Assembly (NCBI RefSeq): GCF_003052165.1
Contig: NZ_CP024869.1
Coordinates: forward strand, 1,336,001 to 1,400,000
Length of the DNA stretch: 64,000 nucleotides
Direction of reading: 5' to 3'
From: Dietzia sp. JS16-p6b
GTDB lineage: Bacteria; Actinomycetota; Actinomycetes; Mycobacteriales; Mycobacteriaceae
Part shown: positions 25,559 to 33,949 of the stretch, piece after piece
How the letters are laid out: each line of letters opens with the position of its first letter
Numbering within the stretch: the first letter of the stretch is position 1
Program-made: the position numbers and the translations under genes
The notes under the pieces: model-generated
Database searches by the model: none
The model's input: only the letters and a program-made list of their open reading frames with translations
What the model was told of the DNA's origin: nothing

Positions 25559-26991
25559 CGGTGGGTCGTTTCGCGGAACGGGCGTGGAACGATCTCGGTG
25601 CGTCCGCAGGGGACCCGGGGGACATCGGGTGCGAGAACCCACCGGTGAGGCTTGATTCCCGGCTCGATGTCGCCGAGCTGGTCACCGACAGCATCGGCAT
25701 GGCTTCTGCGGCGATCGAACAGGTCGCTGCCATGCGGGGTCGGCGAGAGCCACGTCCGCTGCGTCTTCGGGGCGATTTCATCACCACGTCGGTGACCAGC
25801 GAGAGGCACTTCCGACTCGACGACCAGCTCCCGCGGGCGTGGGCACCGTTGTCCGGGTTCTGGCCGGCCCGCGACGGCTGGGTTCGCACACATGCGAACT
25901 ATCCACACCATGAACAGCGGCTGCGCCTCCTGCTCGGGCTCGATGACGCAGCCGGCGTCGAGACGTTCGCAGCGGCCGTCGCCGAACGCAGTGCTGTCGA
26001 ACTCGAGGACATCGCGGCCGAGAAGGGCGCGATTGTGGTTGCGGTCCGTGATCGTCAGGCGTGGGCGCGTCATCCGCACGCGGCCGCCGTGGCCGATACG
26101 CCGCTGATCCGTCGTGAGACAGTGGGAGCGGCCCGAGCGCGGCGCTGGCCCGGCGGGTGCTCGCTGCCCTTGTCGGGGTTGCGGGTTCTCGACATGACCC
26201 GGGTGATCGCCGGGCCCGTGGCCACCCGCGATCTCGCCTATGCAGGTGCCGACGTGCTCCGAGTCGACTCACCGCGTCTTCCCGAGATCGACTGGCAACA
26301 CCTCGACACGGGCCAGGGCAAACGTTCGACCACCCTCGACCTGGCGTCGCGGGTCGATCGGCGGGTGCTCACCGACCTGCTCGCGACCGCTGAAGTGGTG
26401 GTCACCGGTTACCGCCCGGGCGCGTTGGACCGCTATGGGCTGTCTCCCGATCAACTCGCCGAGGACTACCCGGGCCTGGTGATCGGTTCGGTCAGCGCGT
26501 GGGGACGCGAGGGGCCGTGGCGTTCCCGGCGCGGGTTTGACAGCATCGTCCAGGCCGCGACCGGCATCGCGATGGTCGAGAGCCCCGATGGGGCACGCCC
26601 GGGAGCGTTACCGGCGCAGGCCCTCGACCACAGCGCGGGGCACTTCCTCGCCGCCGCGATTGCCCGAAGTCTTGTCGACCAGGCTTCCGACGGCGCGACA
26701 GTGCACGTCTCGGTGTCGCTCTGCCGGCTGGCCCACGAGCTGCTCGAGACCACCGGGAACACCGTCCCCGGGCCACGTGACGCCGGTGCTGCGGAACCGG
26801 TGGCGCCGCCGACCACCCAGACCGTGACCTCCGATGCGGGGAGGGTGACCTTCGCTGCGCCCGCGATCAGTGTCCCGGACGCCCCGGGGCGATACCCCGC
26901 GGCCGCCGGCCGGTGGGGCGGCGACGCTGCAGCCTGGGCCAGCCGGCCATCCCAGCGGGGTGCTCGGATGGATGGCGGTCGAGCCCGATGA
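25555..26991 (+). CDS. Class III CoA-transferase (CaiB/BaiF family)
   Basis: A 478-aa CoA-transferase. The typical family III fold starts near residue 203 (LPLSGLRVLDMTRVIAGPVATRDLAYAGADVLRVDSP) with the later VTGYRPGAL, SAWGREGPW and probable catalytic Asp358 (ALDHSAG). The first about 200 residues resemble the C-terminal half of another CoA-transferase unit, giving the permuted or two-part layout seen in some mycobacterial members. It should move CoA between carboxylic acids, plausibly activating the 2-oxo or 2-hydroxy acid made by the aminotransferase. The start overlaps the aminotransferase stop as ATGA; the stop overlaps the MocR start likewise. Confidence 0.83.
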   Translation: MTVGRFAERAWNDLGASAGDPGDIGCENPPVRLDSRLDVAELVTDSIGMASAAIEQVAAMRGRREPRPLRLRGDFITTSVTSERHFRLDDQLPRAWAPLSGFWPARDGWVRTHANYPHHEQRLRLLLGLDDAAGVETFAAAVAERSAVELEDIAAEKGAIVVAVRDRQAWARHPHAAAVADTPLIRRETVGAARARRWPGGCSLPLSGLRVLDMTRVIAGPVATRDLAYAGADVLRVDSPRLPEIDWQHLDTGQGKRSTTLDLASRVDRRVLTDLLATAEVVVTGYRPGALDRYGLSPDQLAEDYPGLVIGSVSAWGREGPWRSRRGFDSIVQAATGIAMVESPDGARPGALPAQALDHSAGHFLAAAIARSLVDQASDGATVHVSVSLCRLAHELLETTGNTVPGPRDAGAAEPVAPPTTQTVTSDAGRVTFAAPAISVPDAPGRYPAAAGRWGGDAAAWASRPSQRGARMDGGRAR

Positions 26992-28454
26992 CGTCGACAC
27001 CCCGTCGCCGGCAGGCGACGAGACGACCGCTGGCCCGCTCCCGCATCGGCGCCAGACAACTCGCGACGCTACTGGGTGAGTGGGACTCTGCCGAACCGGT
27101 CTACGCGGCCCTCAGTGACCGAATCACATTGCTGCTGAGCGACGGTCGACTCGCCACTCACACGCGGCTGCCCGCCGAGCGTGAACTGGCCGAGGAGCTG
27201 GGCCGCAGTCGCACCACGATCGTCGCGGCCTACCGGGCGCTGCGCGAGAGCGGACACCTCATCAGCATGAGAGGGTCGGGAAGTGTCCTGGTCCTTCCGC
27301 GGGCGCTCCCCGGCCGGAGCGACCTCGAGGTCGACTTCGCACGATCAGTCCCGGCCCCGGTGGCCGGCCTCGACGAGATCGTCCGCGCGGTGGCCGACCG
27401 GGCGCCCACCGTGCTCGAGCACTCGGGGTTCGACCTCGTCGGCCAGCAACGCCTGCGTGAATCGATCGCCGCCCGCTACACCGAGCACGGTGCCCAGACC
27501 GGACCCGATCAGATTCTGATCACCCTCGGCGCCCAGAACGCCATCGCTCTGACCGCGAGGACAGTGCTACGGCACGGCGATCGAGTCCTGATCGAGACGC
27601 CGACGTACCCGCACGCCTACGAGGCGCTCCGCAACGCCGGCGGGCGGCTCGTCAGTACCCCGGTGACGACGACCGGGTGGGACATCGACCACCTGGTCAG
27701 CGCCATCGAGCGAGTGCGTCCCGAACTGATCTACCTCATCCCCGACTTCCACAATCCCACCGGCTCGTCGATGAACGCCGAACAACGCGAGCGGGTCATC
27801 GCGAGTGCCCGTCGCAACGGTGCCCTGGTGTTGATCGACGAGACAACGGCCGACCTCGACATCGACCGACCCGACAGCCCGCCGACGTTCCCCTCGCTGA
27901 CCACCACGCGAGACGCCGACACGCTGGTGAGCGTGGGGTCGCTCAGCAAGACCATCTGGGGTGGCCTGCGAGTCGGCTGGATTCGCGCGGAACCCGCCAT
28001 GATCAGCCGCCTGATCACCCGGAGGCCTGCGGACGACCTCGGCACACCCGTCATCGAACAGCTCATCGCCACCCGGGTACTGGAATGCTACGACCTGCTC
28101 CTGACCCGCCGCGCTGATCAACTGAGAGCTGGCCGGGACCTCCTGGTCTCACTCCTGCGAACCAGTCTCCCCGACTGGCGCATCCCCGACGTGCATGGCG
28201 GACTGGCGTTGTGGGTCGAGCTCGGCGCACCCCTCAGCTCAGCGCTGGCATCTGCCTGCCAACCCCGAGGAGTCCGCATCACCGCCGGGCCTCGGTTCGG
28301 AATCGATGGCGCGCGCGAGCGATTCATCCGTGTGCCCTTCACCGCGGGGGCCGACCACCTAGAACGCGGAGTCTGCATTCTTCGCGAGGCGTGGGAATCC
28401 CTTGACCCTGTGCCCACACCGGGGACGCAGACCCCGCCGCACCCGATGCTCTAG
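26988..28454 (+). CDS. MocR-type GntR/aminotransferase transcription regulator
   Basis: A 488-aa regulator. Residues about 38-100 are a GntR winged helix (VYAALSDRITLLLSDG, RLPAERELAEELGRSRTTI), followed by a fold-type I aminotransferase domain with HNPTG (Asn256), Asp284 (LIDET) and Schiff-base Lys321 (SLSKTIWGG). MocR proteins bind PLP or an external aldimine and control nearby genes for amino acid, PLP or taurine metabolism. Embedded between the CoA-transferase (ATGA overlap) and the thioesterase (19-bp gap), it is probably autoregulatory. Ligand unknown; an amino acid handled by the adjacent aminotransferase is the simplest guess. Confidence 0.9.
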   Translation: MTSTPRRRQATRRPLARSRIGARQLATLLGEWDSAEPVYAALSDRITLLLSDGRLATHTRLPAERELAEELGRSRTTIVAAYRALRESGHLISMRGSGSVLVLPRALPGRSDLEVDFARSVPAPVAGLDEIVRAVADRAPTVLEHSGFDLVGQQRLRESIAARYTEHGAQTGPDQILITLGAQNAIALTARTVLRHGDRVLIETPTYPHAYEALRNAGGRLVSTPVTTTGWDIDHLVSAIERVRPELIYLIPDFHNPTGSSMNAEQRERVIASARRNGALVLIDETTADLDIDRPDSPPTFPSLTTTRDADTLVSVGSLSKTIWGGLRVGWIRAEPAMISRLITRRPADDLGTPVIEQLIATRVLECYDLLLTRRADQLRAGRDLLVSLLRTSLPDWRIPDVHGGLALWVELGAPLSSALASACQPRGVRITAGPRFGIDGARERFIRVPFTAGADHLERGVCILREAWESLDPVPTPGTQTPPHPML

Positions 28455-28473
28455 CGCTGACCGAAGGAAGACA

Positions 28474-28929
28474 GTGGACGCCTCCGAGAACATCCCCGCC
28501 GAACTCGCCGACCACGTCGCGGCCAGCTTTTCGCGTCAGGGACTGATGCGCCATCTCGGCGCCCGTATCACCGAGCTGCGCCGCGGATTCTGCCAGCTCT
28601 GCGCACCCTTCAGTCCCGACCTCACACAGCAGCACGGTTACTTTCACGCCGGAGTCACCAGCTCGCTCTCCGACACCGCGGGCGGCTATGCGGGCCTGTC
28701 GACGTACACACGCGCGGATTCAATCCTGACAGTTGATTTCTCAGTGAATCTGCTGGCGCCGGCCGTGGGCGAGTCCCTCATCGCCGAAGCCACGGTGATC
28801 AGAAGTGGCCGCACTCTCACGGTGTGCCGACTGGAGGCCTTCACCCTCGAGGCCGGCAGGCGTGTTCATGTCGCGACCGGCCGCCAGACGCTGATCCGTC
28901 TCGCCGACACCCCGGATCACCAGGTGTGA
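28474..28929 (+). CDS. PaaI-type hotdog thioesterase
   Basis: Acyl-CoA thioesterase of 151 aa with the PaaI/4HBT_3 hotdog pattern: HGYFHAGVTSSLSDTAGGYAG with HG at residues 54-55 and Asp68 as likely general base, then VDFSVNLLAP on the central strand. Start GTG at 28474 follows AAGGAAG. As the last gene of the cassette it could release the product of the CoA-ester pathway or salvage CoA from dead-end esters. Substrate not readable. Confidence 0.85.
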   Translation: MDASENIPAELADHVAASFSRQGLMRHLGARITELRRGFCQLCAPFSPDLTQQHGYFHAGVTSSLSDTAGGYAGLSTYTRADSILTVDFSVNLLAPAVGESLIAEATVIRSGRTLTVCRLEAFTLEAGRRVHVATGRQTLIRLADTPDHQV

Positions 28930-28940
28930 ACGACGAACGG

Positions 28941-29006
28941 CGGCTGATGCCGGAAGACGGTGGACACCGTCTCCGGCTGATGCCGGAAGACGGTGGACAC
29001 CGTCTC
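28941..29006. repeat. Tandem 33-bp repeat with hairpins, likely terminator
   Basis: Two identical 33-bp units (28941-28973 and 28974-29006). Each holds a perfect hairpin GACGGTG-GA-CACCGTC. The pair is framed by GGCGGCTGA (from about 28940) and TCAGCCGCC (about 29013-29021). It lies between the convergent thioesterase and glnA1 genes and probably ends both transcripts. Confidence 0.75.
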
Positions 29007-29059
29007 CGCAGCTCAGCCGCCGCTTCGGTGATCAGAGATCGTGGGTGGACACCCTCGGA

Positions 29060-30493
29060 TCAGCAGTCGTAGTAGAGCTCGAACTCGTGCGGGTGCGGGC
29101 GGAGGTTGACCGGGGCGATCTCCTTCTCACGCTTGTACGTGATCCAGTTCTCGATGAGGTCCTCGGTGAACACACCGCCCTCGGTGAGGTACTCGTGATC
29201 CTGCTCGAGACGGTCGATGACCGCGGGCAGCGAGGTCGGCGCCTGGGGGATGTCGGCGGCCTCCTCCGGCGGGAGCTCGTAGAGATCCTTGTCCACCGGC
29301 GCCATCGGCTCGATCTTGTTCTTGACCCCGTCGATACCGGCCATCATCATGGCGGCGAACGCGAAGTACGGGTTGCCGGAGGAGTCGGGGCAGCGGAACT
29401 CGATGCGCTTGGCCTTGGGGTTGTTGCCCGTGATCGGGATGCGCACGCAGGCGGACCGGTTGCGCTGCGAGTACACGAGGTTGATCGGCGCCTCGTAACC
29501 CGGCACCAGGCGGTGATACGAGTTGATCGTGGGGTTGGTGAACGCCAGCAGCGACGGAGCGTGGTGCAGGATGCCACCGATGTAGTAGCGGGCGATATCG
29601 GACAGGCCGGCGTACCCGGACTCGTCGTGGAACAGCGGCTTGCCGTCCTTCCACAGCGACTGGTGGGCGTGCATTCCCGAGCCGTTGTCACCGAAGAGCG
29701 GCTTCGGCATGAAGGTGGCGGACTTACCGTTCTTCCACGCGGTGTTCTTGACGATGTACTTGAAGAGCTGGACGTCGTCGGCGGCGCGGAGCAGGGTGTT
29801 GAACTTGTAGTTGATCTCCTGCTGCGCACCGGCCACCTCGTGGTGGAAGCGCTCGAGCTCGAAGCCGGCGTTGGTGAGGTTGGTCGACATCTCGTCGCGG
29901 AGGTCGACGAAGTGGTCGTACGGGGCGACGGGGAAGTACCCGCCCTTCTCGCGGACCTTGTAACCGAGGTTGGGCGACCCGTCGGCCTCCTGGCCGGAGC
30001 CGGTGTTCCAGTTGCCGGCGCTGGAGTCGACCTCGTAGAAGCCGTGGTTGGTGCCCGAGCCGTACCGGACCGAGTCGAAGACGAAGAACTCGGCCTCGGC
30101 GCCGAAGAAGCAGGTGTCCGCGATACCCGTGGAGACCAGGTACTCCTCGGCCTTGCGGGCGACGTTGCGGGGGTCGCGGCTGTAGGCCTCACGGGTGAAC
30201 GGATCGTGGACGAAGCAGCTGATGTTGAGCGTCTTGGCCCTACGGAAGGGGTCGAGCCGCGCCGTGGCGACGTCCGGGAGGAGCATCATGTCCGACTCGT
30301 GGATCGACTGGAAACCCCGGATCGAGGAGCCGTCGAACGCCAGGCCGTCCTCGAACAGGTCCTCGTCGAACGCCGCGGCGGCGATCGTGAAGTGCTGCTC
30401 GTTGCCCGGCAAGTCGGTGAACCGGATGTCGACGTACTCGACGCCCTCGTCCTTGATGAACTTGATGACCTCGTCCGGAGTGGAGAATGCCAC
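29060..30493 (-). CDS. glnA1: Glutamine synthetase type I, adenylylatable
   Basis: The main ammonia-assimilating enzyme (glutamate + NH3 + ATP to glutamine), 477 aa, dodecameric in the cytoplasm. All GSI motifs are present: [69 protein letters not shown]. The [10 protein letters not shown] segment carries the tyrosine modified by GlnE. The GTG start has AGGAG 7 nt upstream. Transcription is probably controlled through the GlnR box at 30583-30609. Confidence 0.98.
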   Translation of the reverse strand: MAFSTPDEVIKFIKDEGVEYVDIRFTDLPGNEQHFTIAAAAFDEDLFEDGLAFDGSSIRGFQSIHESDMMLLPDVATARLDPFRRAKTLNISCFVHDPFTREAYSRDPRNVARKAEEYLVSTGIADTCFFGAEAEFFVFDSVRYGSGTNHGFYEVDSSAGNWNTGSGQEADGSPNLGYKVREKGGYFPVAPYDHFVDLRDEMSTNLTNAGFELERFHHEVAGAQQEINYKFNTLLRAADDVQLFKYIVKNTAWKNGKSATFMPKPLFGDNGSGMHAHQSLWKDGKPLFHDESGYAGLSDIARYYIGGILHHAPSLLAFTNPTINSYHRLVPGYEAPINLVYSQRNRSACVRIPITGNNPKAKRIEFRCPDSSGNPYFAFAAMMMAGIDGVKNKIEPMAPVDKDLYELPPEEAADIPQAPTSLPAVIDRLEQDHEYLTEGGVFTEDLIENWITYKREKEIAPVNLRPHPHEFELYYDC

Positions 30494-30582
30494 GATGTCG
30501 CTCCTCGTCTCTCTGTGCGACAGGCAACCGGTGCCGCCCGTCGTGCGGTGACCTCACGATATGGGCGGGGTGTTGCCCGGCC

Positions 30583-30609
30583 GTCAACCGAATGTTTCGG
30601 CGGTGTTAC
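30583..30609 (-). promoter_or_regulatory. GlnR box of glnA1
   Basis: On the minus strand: GTAAC-N6-GAAAC-N6-TTGAC. The first two elements match the actinobacterial GlnR consensus gTnAC-N6-GaAAC exactly, and a third element follows with the same 6-bp spacing. The last element also serves as a plausible -35 (TTGACG), with CATATC 18 bp further as -10. Confidence 0.75.
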
Positions 30610-30701
30610 AGAGGCCTGCCGGGTGACGGTCCCTCCCACTGGGGTCAGCCTAGTCAACCATGGTGAGGGAATACCGATACTGGGCTCGTCCGGTCCCCGG
30701 T

Positions 30702-30707
30702 TACCCT
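30702..30707 (+). promoter_or_regulatory. -10 element of the RDD gene, leaderless
   Basis: TACCCT, 6 nt before the ATG at 30714. Confidence 0.5.
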
Positions 30708-30713
30708 GGGAGC

Positions 30714-31202
30714 ATGCGGGAAATTGCGGGATCATGGCTGTCAGGCCCCACGTCGTCCGGCACCGAGCCGGAGCAGGCGTACAAGGGTGAGCGTCTCGGG
30801 TTGCCCGAGCACGGCGAGGGGTCCCTCGCGCCGCTGGGGGTACGACTCGGTGCGCTCCTGGTCGACTGGTTCCTCGCCTACGGGTTCGTCGGACTCGTGG
30901 TCTCACTCGGAGGGGCGGGACTTCTCGGCGGGGAGACGTTCTCCGCTGTCGCCAGCTGGGCGACCCCGCTGCTCTGGGGGGTCTCCGGGGTGGTGTGCGT
31001 CTGGCTCTTCGCGCAGACTCCCGGGCAGGCGCTCTTCGGGATAGGAACCGCCCGGATCGACGCCGAGGACCGGGTCGGGCTCATCCGCGCCATCGTCCGC
31101 GTCTTCTTCGTGTTCTTCCTGATCCCGCCCCTCGTTCAGGATGAGGACGGTCGCGGTCTGCACGACAGGGCCACGGGCACGGCCCTGATCCGGACGCGGT
31201 GA
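30714..31202 (+). CDS. RDD family membrane protein
   Basis: A 162-aa protein with about 40 polar N-terminal residues, then an RDD domain: LGVRLGALLVDWFLAYG (Arg and Asp in helix 1), a second hydrophobic stretch, TPGQALFGI, and the closing LIRAIVRVFFVFFLIPPL-QDEDGRGLHDRATGT. Three membrane helices. RDD proteins are suspected to be ion or metabolite transport elements, but evidence is thin. Equivalent to the small RDD gene beside glnA1 in mycobacteria. Confidence 0.85.
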   Translation: MREIAGSWLSGPTSSGTEPEQAYKGERLGLPEHGEGSLAPLGVRLGALLVDWFLAYGFVGLVVSLGGAGLLGGETFSAVASWATPLLWGVSGVVCVWLFAQTPGQALFGIGTARIDAEDRVGLIRAIVRVFFVFFLIPPLVQDEDGRGLHDRATGTALIRTR

Positions 31203-31287
31203 GCCGGACGCGCTGAGCCGGAACCGCGAGCCCGTGCGCCGTCCCCGTGGTCGCCGGGTAACCCCGACCGATCGGCTTCGTGCGGGA

Positions 31288-32043
31288 TCAGCCCCGACGG
31301 CGGGCGCTGCGCTGCATGTTGCGGACCTTCGCGCCCTGGGGGAGCGGGCCCTTGGGCATCTGGTTCTGGATTCCGGTCTTGGTCCCGAGCGCCCGCAACC
31401 TGGTGTCCAGGGCGTCGACCTTCGCGCGGTTGATGTTCATCGGGTACCTGGTCAGGCGGCGGTTGAGCTTGCGCAGGGGGACCTGCTCGGGGGTCGTCCC
31501 CTCCTCGTCACCCACGATCAACTCGTAGATCGGGGTGTCGCCGACGACGCGGGCGACCTTCTTCTTCTCCTGCGTCATGAGCGGCTTGAGCCTGTGCGGC
31601 TGCCCCTCGCCCACGAGGACGATCCCACACCGTCCGACCACGCGGTGGACCGCGTCGAAGCTGGTGGTCGCGGCGACGGCCTGGTTGACGCGCCACCCGG
31701 ATCGGAGCTGGTCCAGTGCCCACGCCGCCGCACCGGGCTGGCCCTCGGCCTTGGCGAACACCGTGTTCTGGACGCGGCGGGAGAAGATGACCATCGCCAG
31801 CATCAGACCCGTGAGCACACCCAGTGGAAGCATCCACCACTGGCCACCCCACAGCGAACCCAGGAGGAAGAACGCGACGGCGGACAGGATCAACGCGCCG
31901 ATCATCAGCGGCCACAGCAGTTTGTCCTGCTTGGACTGGATCTTCAGTGCCTGCCACATCTGGCCGCGCTGTGCCTTGCTCGCCTGCCGCCGGGCAGCCC
32001 GGGCCGCCTTCTTGTCCGCCTTGCTGACCTCGCTCTTCGCCAT
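31288..32043 (-). CDS. DUF4191 membrane protein
   Basis: A 251-aa protein conserved next to lipA in Mycobacteriales. The very basic N-terminus (KKAARAARRQASKAQR) is followed by two membrane helices (about residues 43-85) and a soluble part with VGRCGIVLVGEG and KKVARVVGDTPIYELIVGDEEG. The tail is Arg-rich. No catalytic motif seen. The start at 32043 is fixed by a -10 hexamer 7 nt upstream. Confidence 0.85.
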   Translation of the reverse strand: MAKSEVSKADKKAARAARRQASKAQRGQMWQALKIQSKQDKLLWPLMIGALILSAVAFFLLGSLWGGQWWMLPLGVLTGLMLAMVIFSRRVQNTVFAKAEGQPGAAAWALDQLRSGWRVNQAVAATTSFDAVHRVVGRCGIVLVGEGQPHRLKPLMTQEKKKVARVVGDTPIYELIVGDEEGTTPEQVPLRKLNRRLTRYPMNINRAKVDALDTRLRALGTKTGIQNQMPKGPLPQGAKVRNMQRSARRRG

Positions 32044-32050
32044 ACCGTTC

Positions 32051-32056
32051 AGGATA
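32051..32056 (-). promoter_or_regulatory. -10 element of the DUF4191 gene, leaderless
   Basis: TATCCT on the minus strand, 7 nt before the ATG at 32043. Confidence 0.6.
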
Positions 32057-32117
32057 CGTGGCGGGCACCACCACCCGGGAACCGCGGTTCACCGCAGGGG
32101 GGCCGAGTGAGACGCGC

Positions 32118-32148
32118 CGGGCGACCGGGGCGGAGACGCGGTCGCCCG
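32118..32148 (-). terminator. Hairpin downstream of lipA
   Basis: Nine-bp stem CGGGCGACC / GGTCGCCCG around a 13-nt loop, just after the lipA stop. No U tract, so strength is uncertain. Confidence 0.4.
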
Positions 32149-32156
32149 TGCGGGGC

Positions 32157-33167
32157 TCAGGCCAGGCTGCGTGCCAGCACGGAGGAGGCCTCCTGAGAGG
32201 CGGCGCCGCCGGAGGTCAGGTGCGCGAGATGCTCGGGTACCTCCTGGCCGCGGTGTTCGAGAGCCTGGACGTAGAGGCGACCGGCCCGGTACGAGGACCG
32301 CACCAGTGGGCCGGCCATGACCCCGGCGAAACCGATCTCGCGCGCCTGTTCGGACAGCTCCACGAACTCCTCCGGCTTGACCCAGCGGTCGATCGGGTGG
32401 TGCAGCGGGCTCGGCCGGAGGTACTGGGTGATGGTGAGGATGTCGCACCCCGCGGAATGCAGGTCGACCATCGCGTCGACGATCTCCTCCGTGGTCTCGC
32501 CCATCCCCAGGATGAGGTTGGACTTGGTGACCAGCCCGAAGTCACGGGCGGCGCGGATCACTCCGAGGGACCGGTCGAACCGGAACGCCGGCCTGATGCG
32601 CTTGAAGATCCGGGGGACCGTCTCCAGGTTGTGTGCGAGCACCTCGGGCCGCGACTCGAAGACCTCCGCGAGCTGGTCCGGGTCCCCGTTGAAGTCGGGG
32701 ATCAGGTTCTCCACCCCGGTGTTGGGGTTGAGTTCGTGGATCTTGCGGACCGTCTCCGCGTACAGCCACGCGCCGCCGTCCGGCAGGTCGTCACGGGCGA
32801 CACCGGTGATGGTGGAGTAGCGCAGACCCATCTCGCGCACCGACTCCGCCACCCGTCGCGGCTCGTCGCGATCCAGGGCGCTCGGCTTACCGGTGTCGAT
32901 CTGGCAGAAGTCGCAGCGTCTCGTGCACTGTTCGCCGCCGATGAGGAACGTGGCCTCGCGGTCCTCCCAACATTCGTAGATGTTGGGACACCCGGCCTCC
33001 TCGCACACCGTGTGCAGACCACCGGTCTTGACGAGGCTCTTGAGTTCCTTGTACTCCGGACCCATGGTGGCCCGGGTCCGGATCCACGACGGCTTCCGCT
33101 CGATCGGCGTCTCGGCGTTACGGGCCTCGATGCGGAGCAGCTTGCGGCCTTCAGGAGTCACAGTCAC
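32157..33167 (-). CDS. lipA: Lipoyl synthase
   Basis: Radical-SAM enzyme of 336 aa that inserts two sulfurs into octanoyl-lipoyl domains. The auxiliary cluster motif [13 protein letters not shown] and the radical-SAM CTRRCDFC are both intact, as are [12 protein letters not shown] and the GLGETxxE-like [11 protein letters not shown] start. It sits 21 bp after lipB, with its own leaderless -10 in that gap. Its substrate domains are encoded by the next operon (E2 gene at 33950-36421). Confidence 0.97.
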   Translation of the reverse strand: MTVTPEGRKLLRIEARNAETPIERKPSWIRTRATMGPEYKELKSLVKTGGLHTVCEEAGCPNIYECWEDREATFLIGGEQCTRRCDFCQIDTGKPSALDRDEPRRVAESVREMGLRYSTITGVARDDLPDGGAWLYAETVRKIHELNPNTGVENLIPDFNGDPDQLAEVFESRPEVLAHNLETVPRIFKRIRPAFRFDRSLGVIRAARDFGLVTKSNLILGMGETTEEIVDAMVDLHSAGCDILTITQYLRPSPLHHPIDRWVKPEEFVELSEQAREIGFAGVMAGPLVRSSYRAGRLYVQALEHRGQEVPEHLAHLTSGGAASQEASSVLARSLA

Positions 33168-33174
33168 GGCCGCA

Positions 33175-33180
33175 AGCCTA
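33175..33180 (-). promoter_or_regulatory. -10 element of lipA, leaderless
   Basis: TAGGCT on the minus strand, 7 nt before the GTG at 33167. Confidence 0.6.
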
Positions 33181-33188
33181 CTCTCGAT

Positions 33189-33866
33189 TCACTGCACGGG
33201 CAGTCGTCCGTCGAGCGCCTCCACCACGTCGGAGGTGACCTGGTCGAGGACCTCCGAGACGGGGACGTCCCGTCCGAGTTCGGCCGAGAGGGACGTGACC
33301 CCGGCGTCGACGATCCCGCAGGGGACGATCCGCGAGTAGGCGTCGAGATCACAGTCGCAGTTGAGCGCGAAACCGTGCATCGTCACCCCGCGCTGGACAC
33401 GGATCCCGATGGCGGCGATCTTGCGCTCCGGCCGGCCGTCCCCGGCCGGACACCACACCCCGGACCGGCCGTCCACCCGGTCGACCTCCACCCCCATCCG
33501 GGCGCAGGTGGTGATGAGGGCCTGCTCCACCCGGCGTACGTACTCGACCACGTCGATGGGATCCGACAACGCGATGATGGGGTACCCGACCAGTTGCCCG
33601 GGCCCGTGCCAGGTGATCCGGCCACCCCGGTCCACATCGACGACGGGGGTCCCGTCGACCGGGCGATCCGCTGGCTCCGTGCGCTTGCCGGCGGTGTACG
33701 TGGCCGGGTGCTCCAGGAGCAGGATCGTGTCCCCGCGGGTGCCCTCGGCCCTCTCCTCTGCCAGTGTCCGCTGCAGATCCCAGGTGGGGGTGTACTCGAC
33801 GGTCCCGAGTCGGCGGATCTCCGGCTCGACCGGATCGCGGCGCAGGGACTGACCGGTGTGCGACAT
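33189..33866 (-). CDS. lipB: Octanoyl-ACP:protein octanoyltransferase
   Basis: Transfers octanoyl from ACP to the lysine of lipoyl domains, the step before LipA. 225 aa. [14 protein letters not shown], the [17 protein letters not shown] block, [20 protein letters not shown] (with the catalytic Lys equivalent in ERKIAAIG) and the catalytic Cys in RIVPCGI are all present. The ATG at 33866 is fixed by a -10 hexamer. Confidence 0.96.
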   Translation of the reverse strand: MSHTGQSLRRDPVEPEIRRLGTVEYTPTWDLQRTLAEERAEGTRGDTILLLEHPATYTAGKRTEPADRPVDGTPVVDVDRGGRITWHGPGQLVGYPIIALSDPIDVVEYVRRVEQALITTCARMGVEVDRVDGRSGVWCPAGDGRPERKIAAIGIRVQRGVTMHGFALNCDCDLDAYSRIVPCGIVDAGVTSLSAELGRDVPVSEVLDQVTSDVVEALDGRLPVQ

Positions 33867-33873
33867 GGCGACC

Positions 33874-33879
33874 ACTCTA
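33874..33879 (-). promoter_or_regulatory. -10 element of lipB, leaderless
   Basis: TAGAGT on the minus strand, 7 nt before the ATG at 33866. Confidence 0.6.
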
Positions 33880-33900
33880 GGCGGGACGACCCCGACGACG

Positions 33901-33935
33901 ACGACGGGCGCCTTCCGGGGGAGGGCGCCCGTCGT
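33901..33935 (-). terminator. Terminator after the E2 gene
   Basis: Twelve-bp perfect stem ACGACGGGCGCC / GGCGCCCGTCGT with an 11-nt loop, 15 bp past the E2 stop codon and before the lipB promoter. Confidence 0.6.
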
Positions 33936-33949
33936 TCCGTCGTCGAGAC

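Noticed and set aside
29045-30790. 581-codon open frame on the plus strand opposite glnA1
   Set aside because: It is the antisense shadow of a certain gene; the translation is Val/Gly/Asp/Arg-rich without any family feature. GC-rich third positions keep such frames open.
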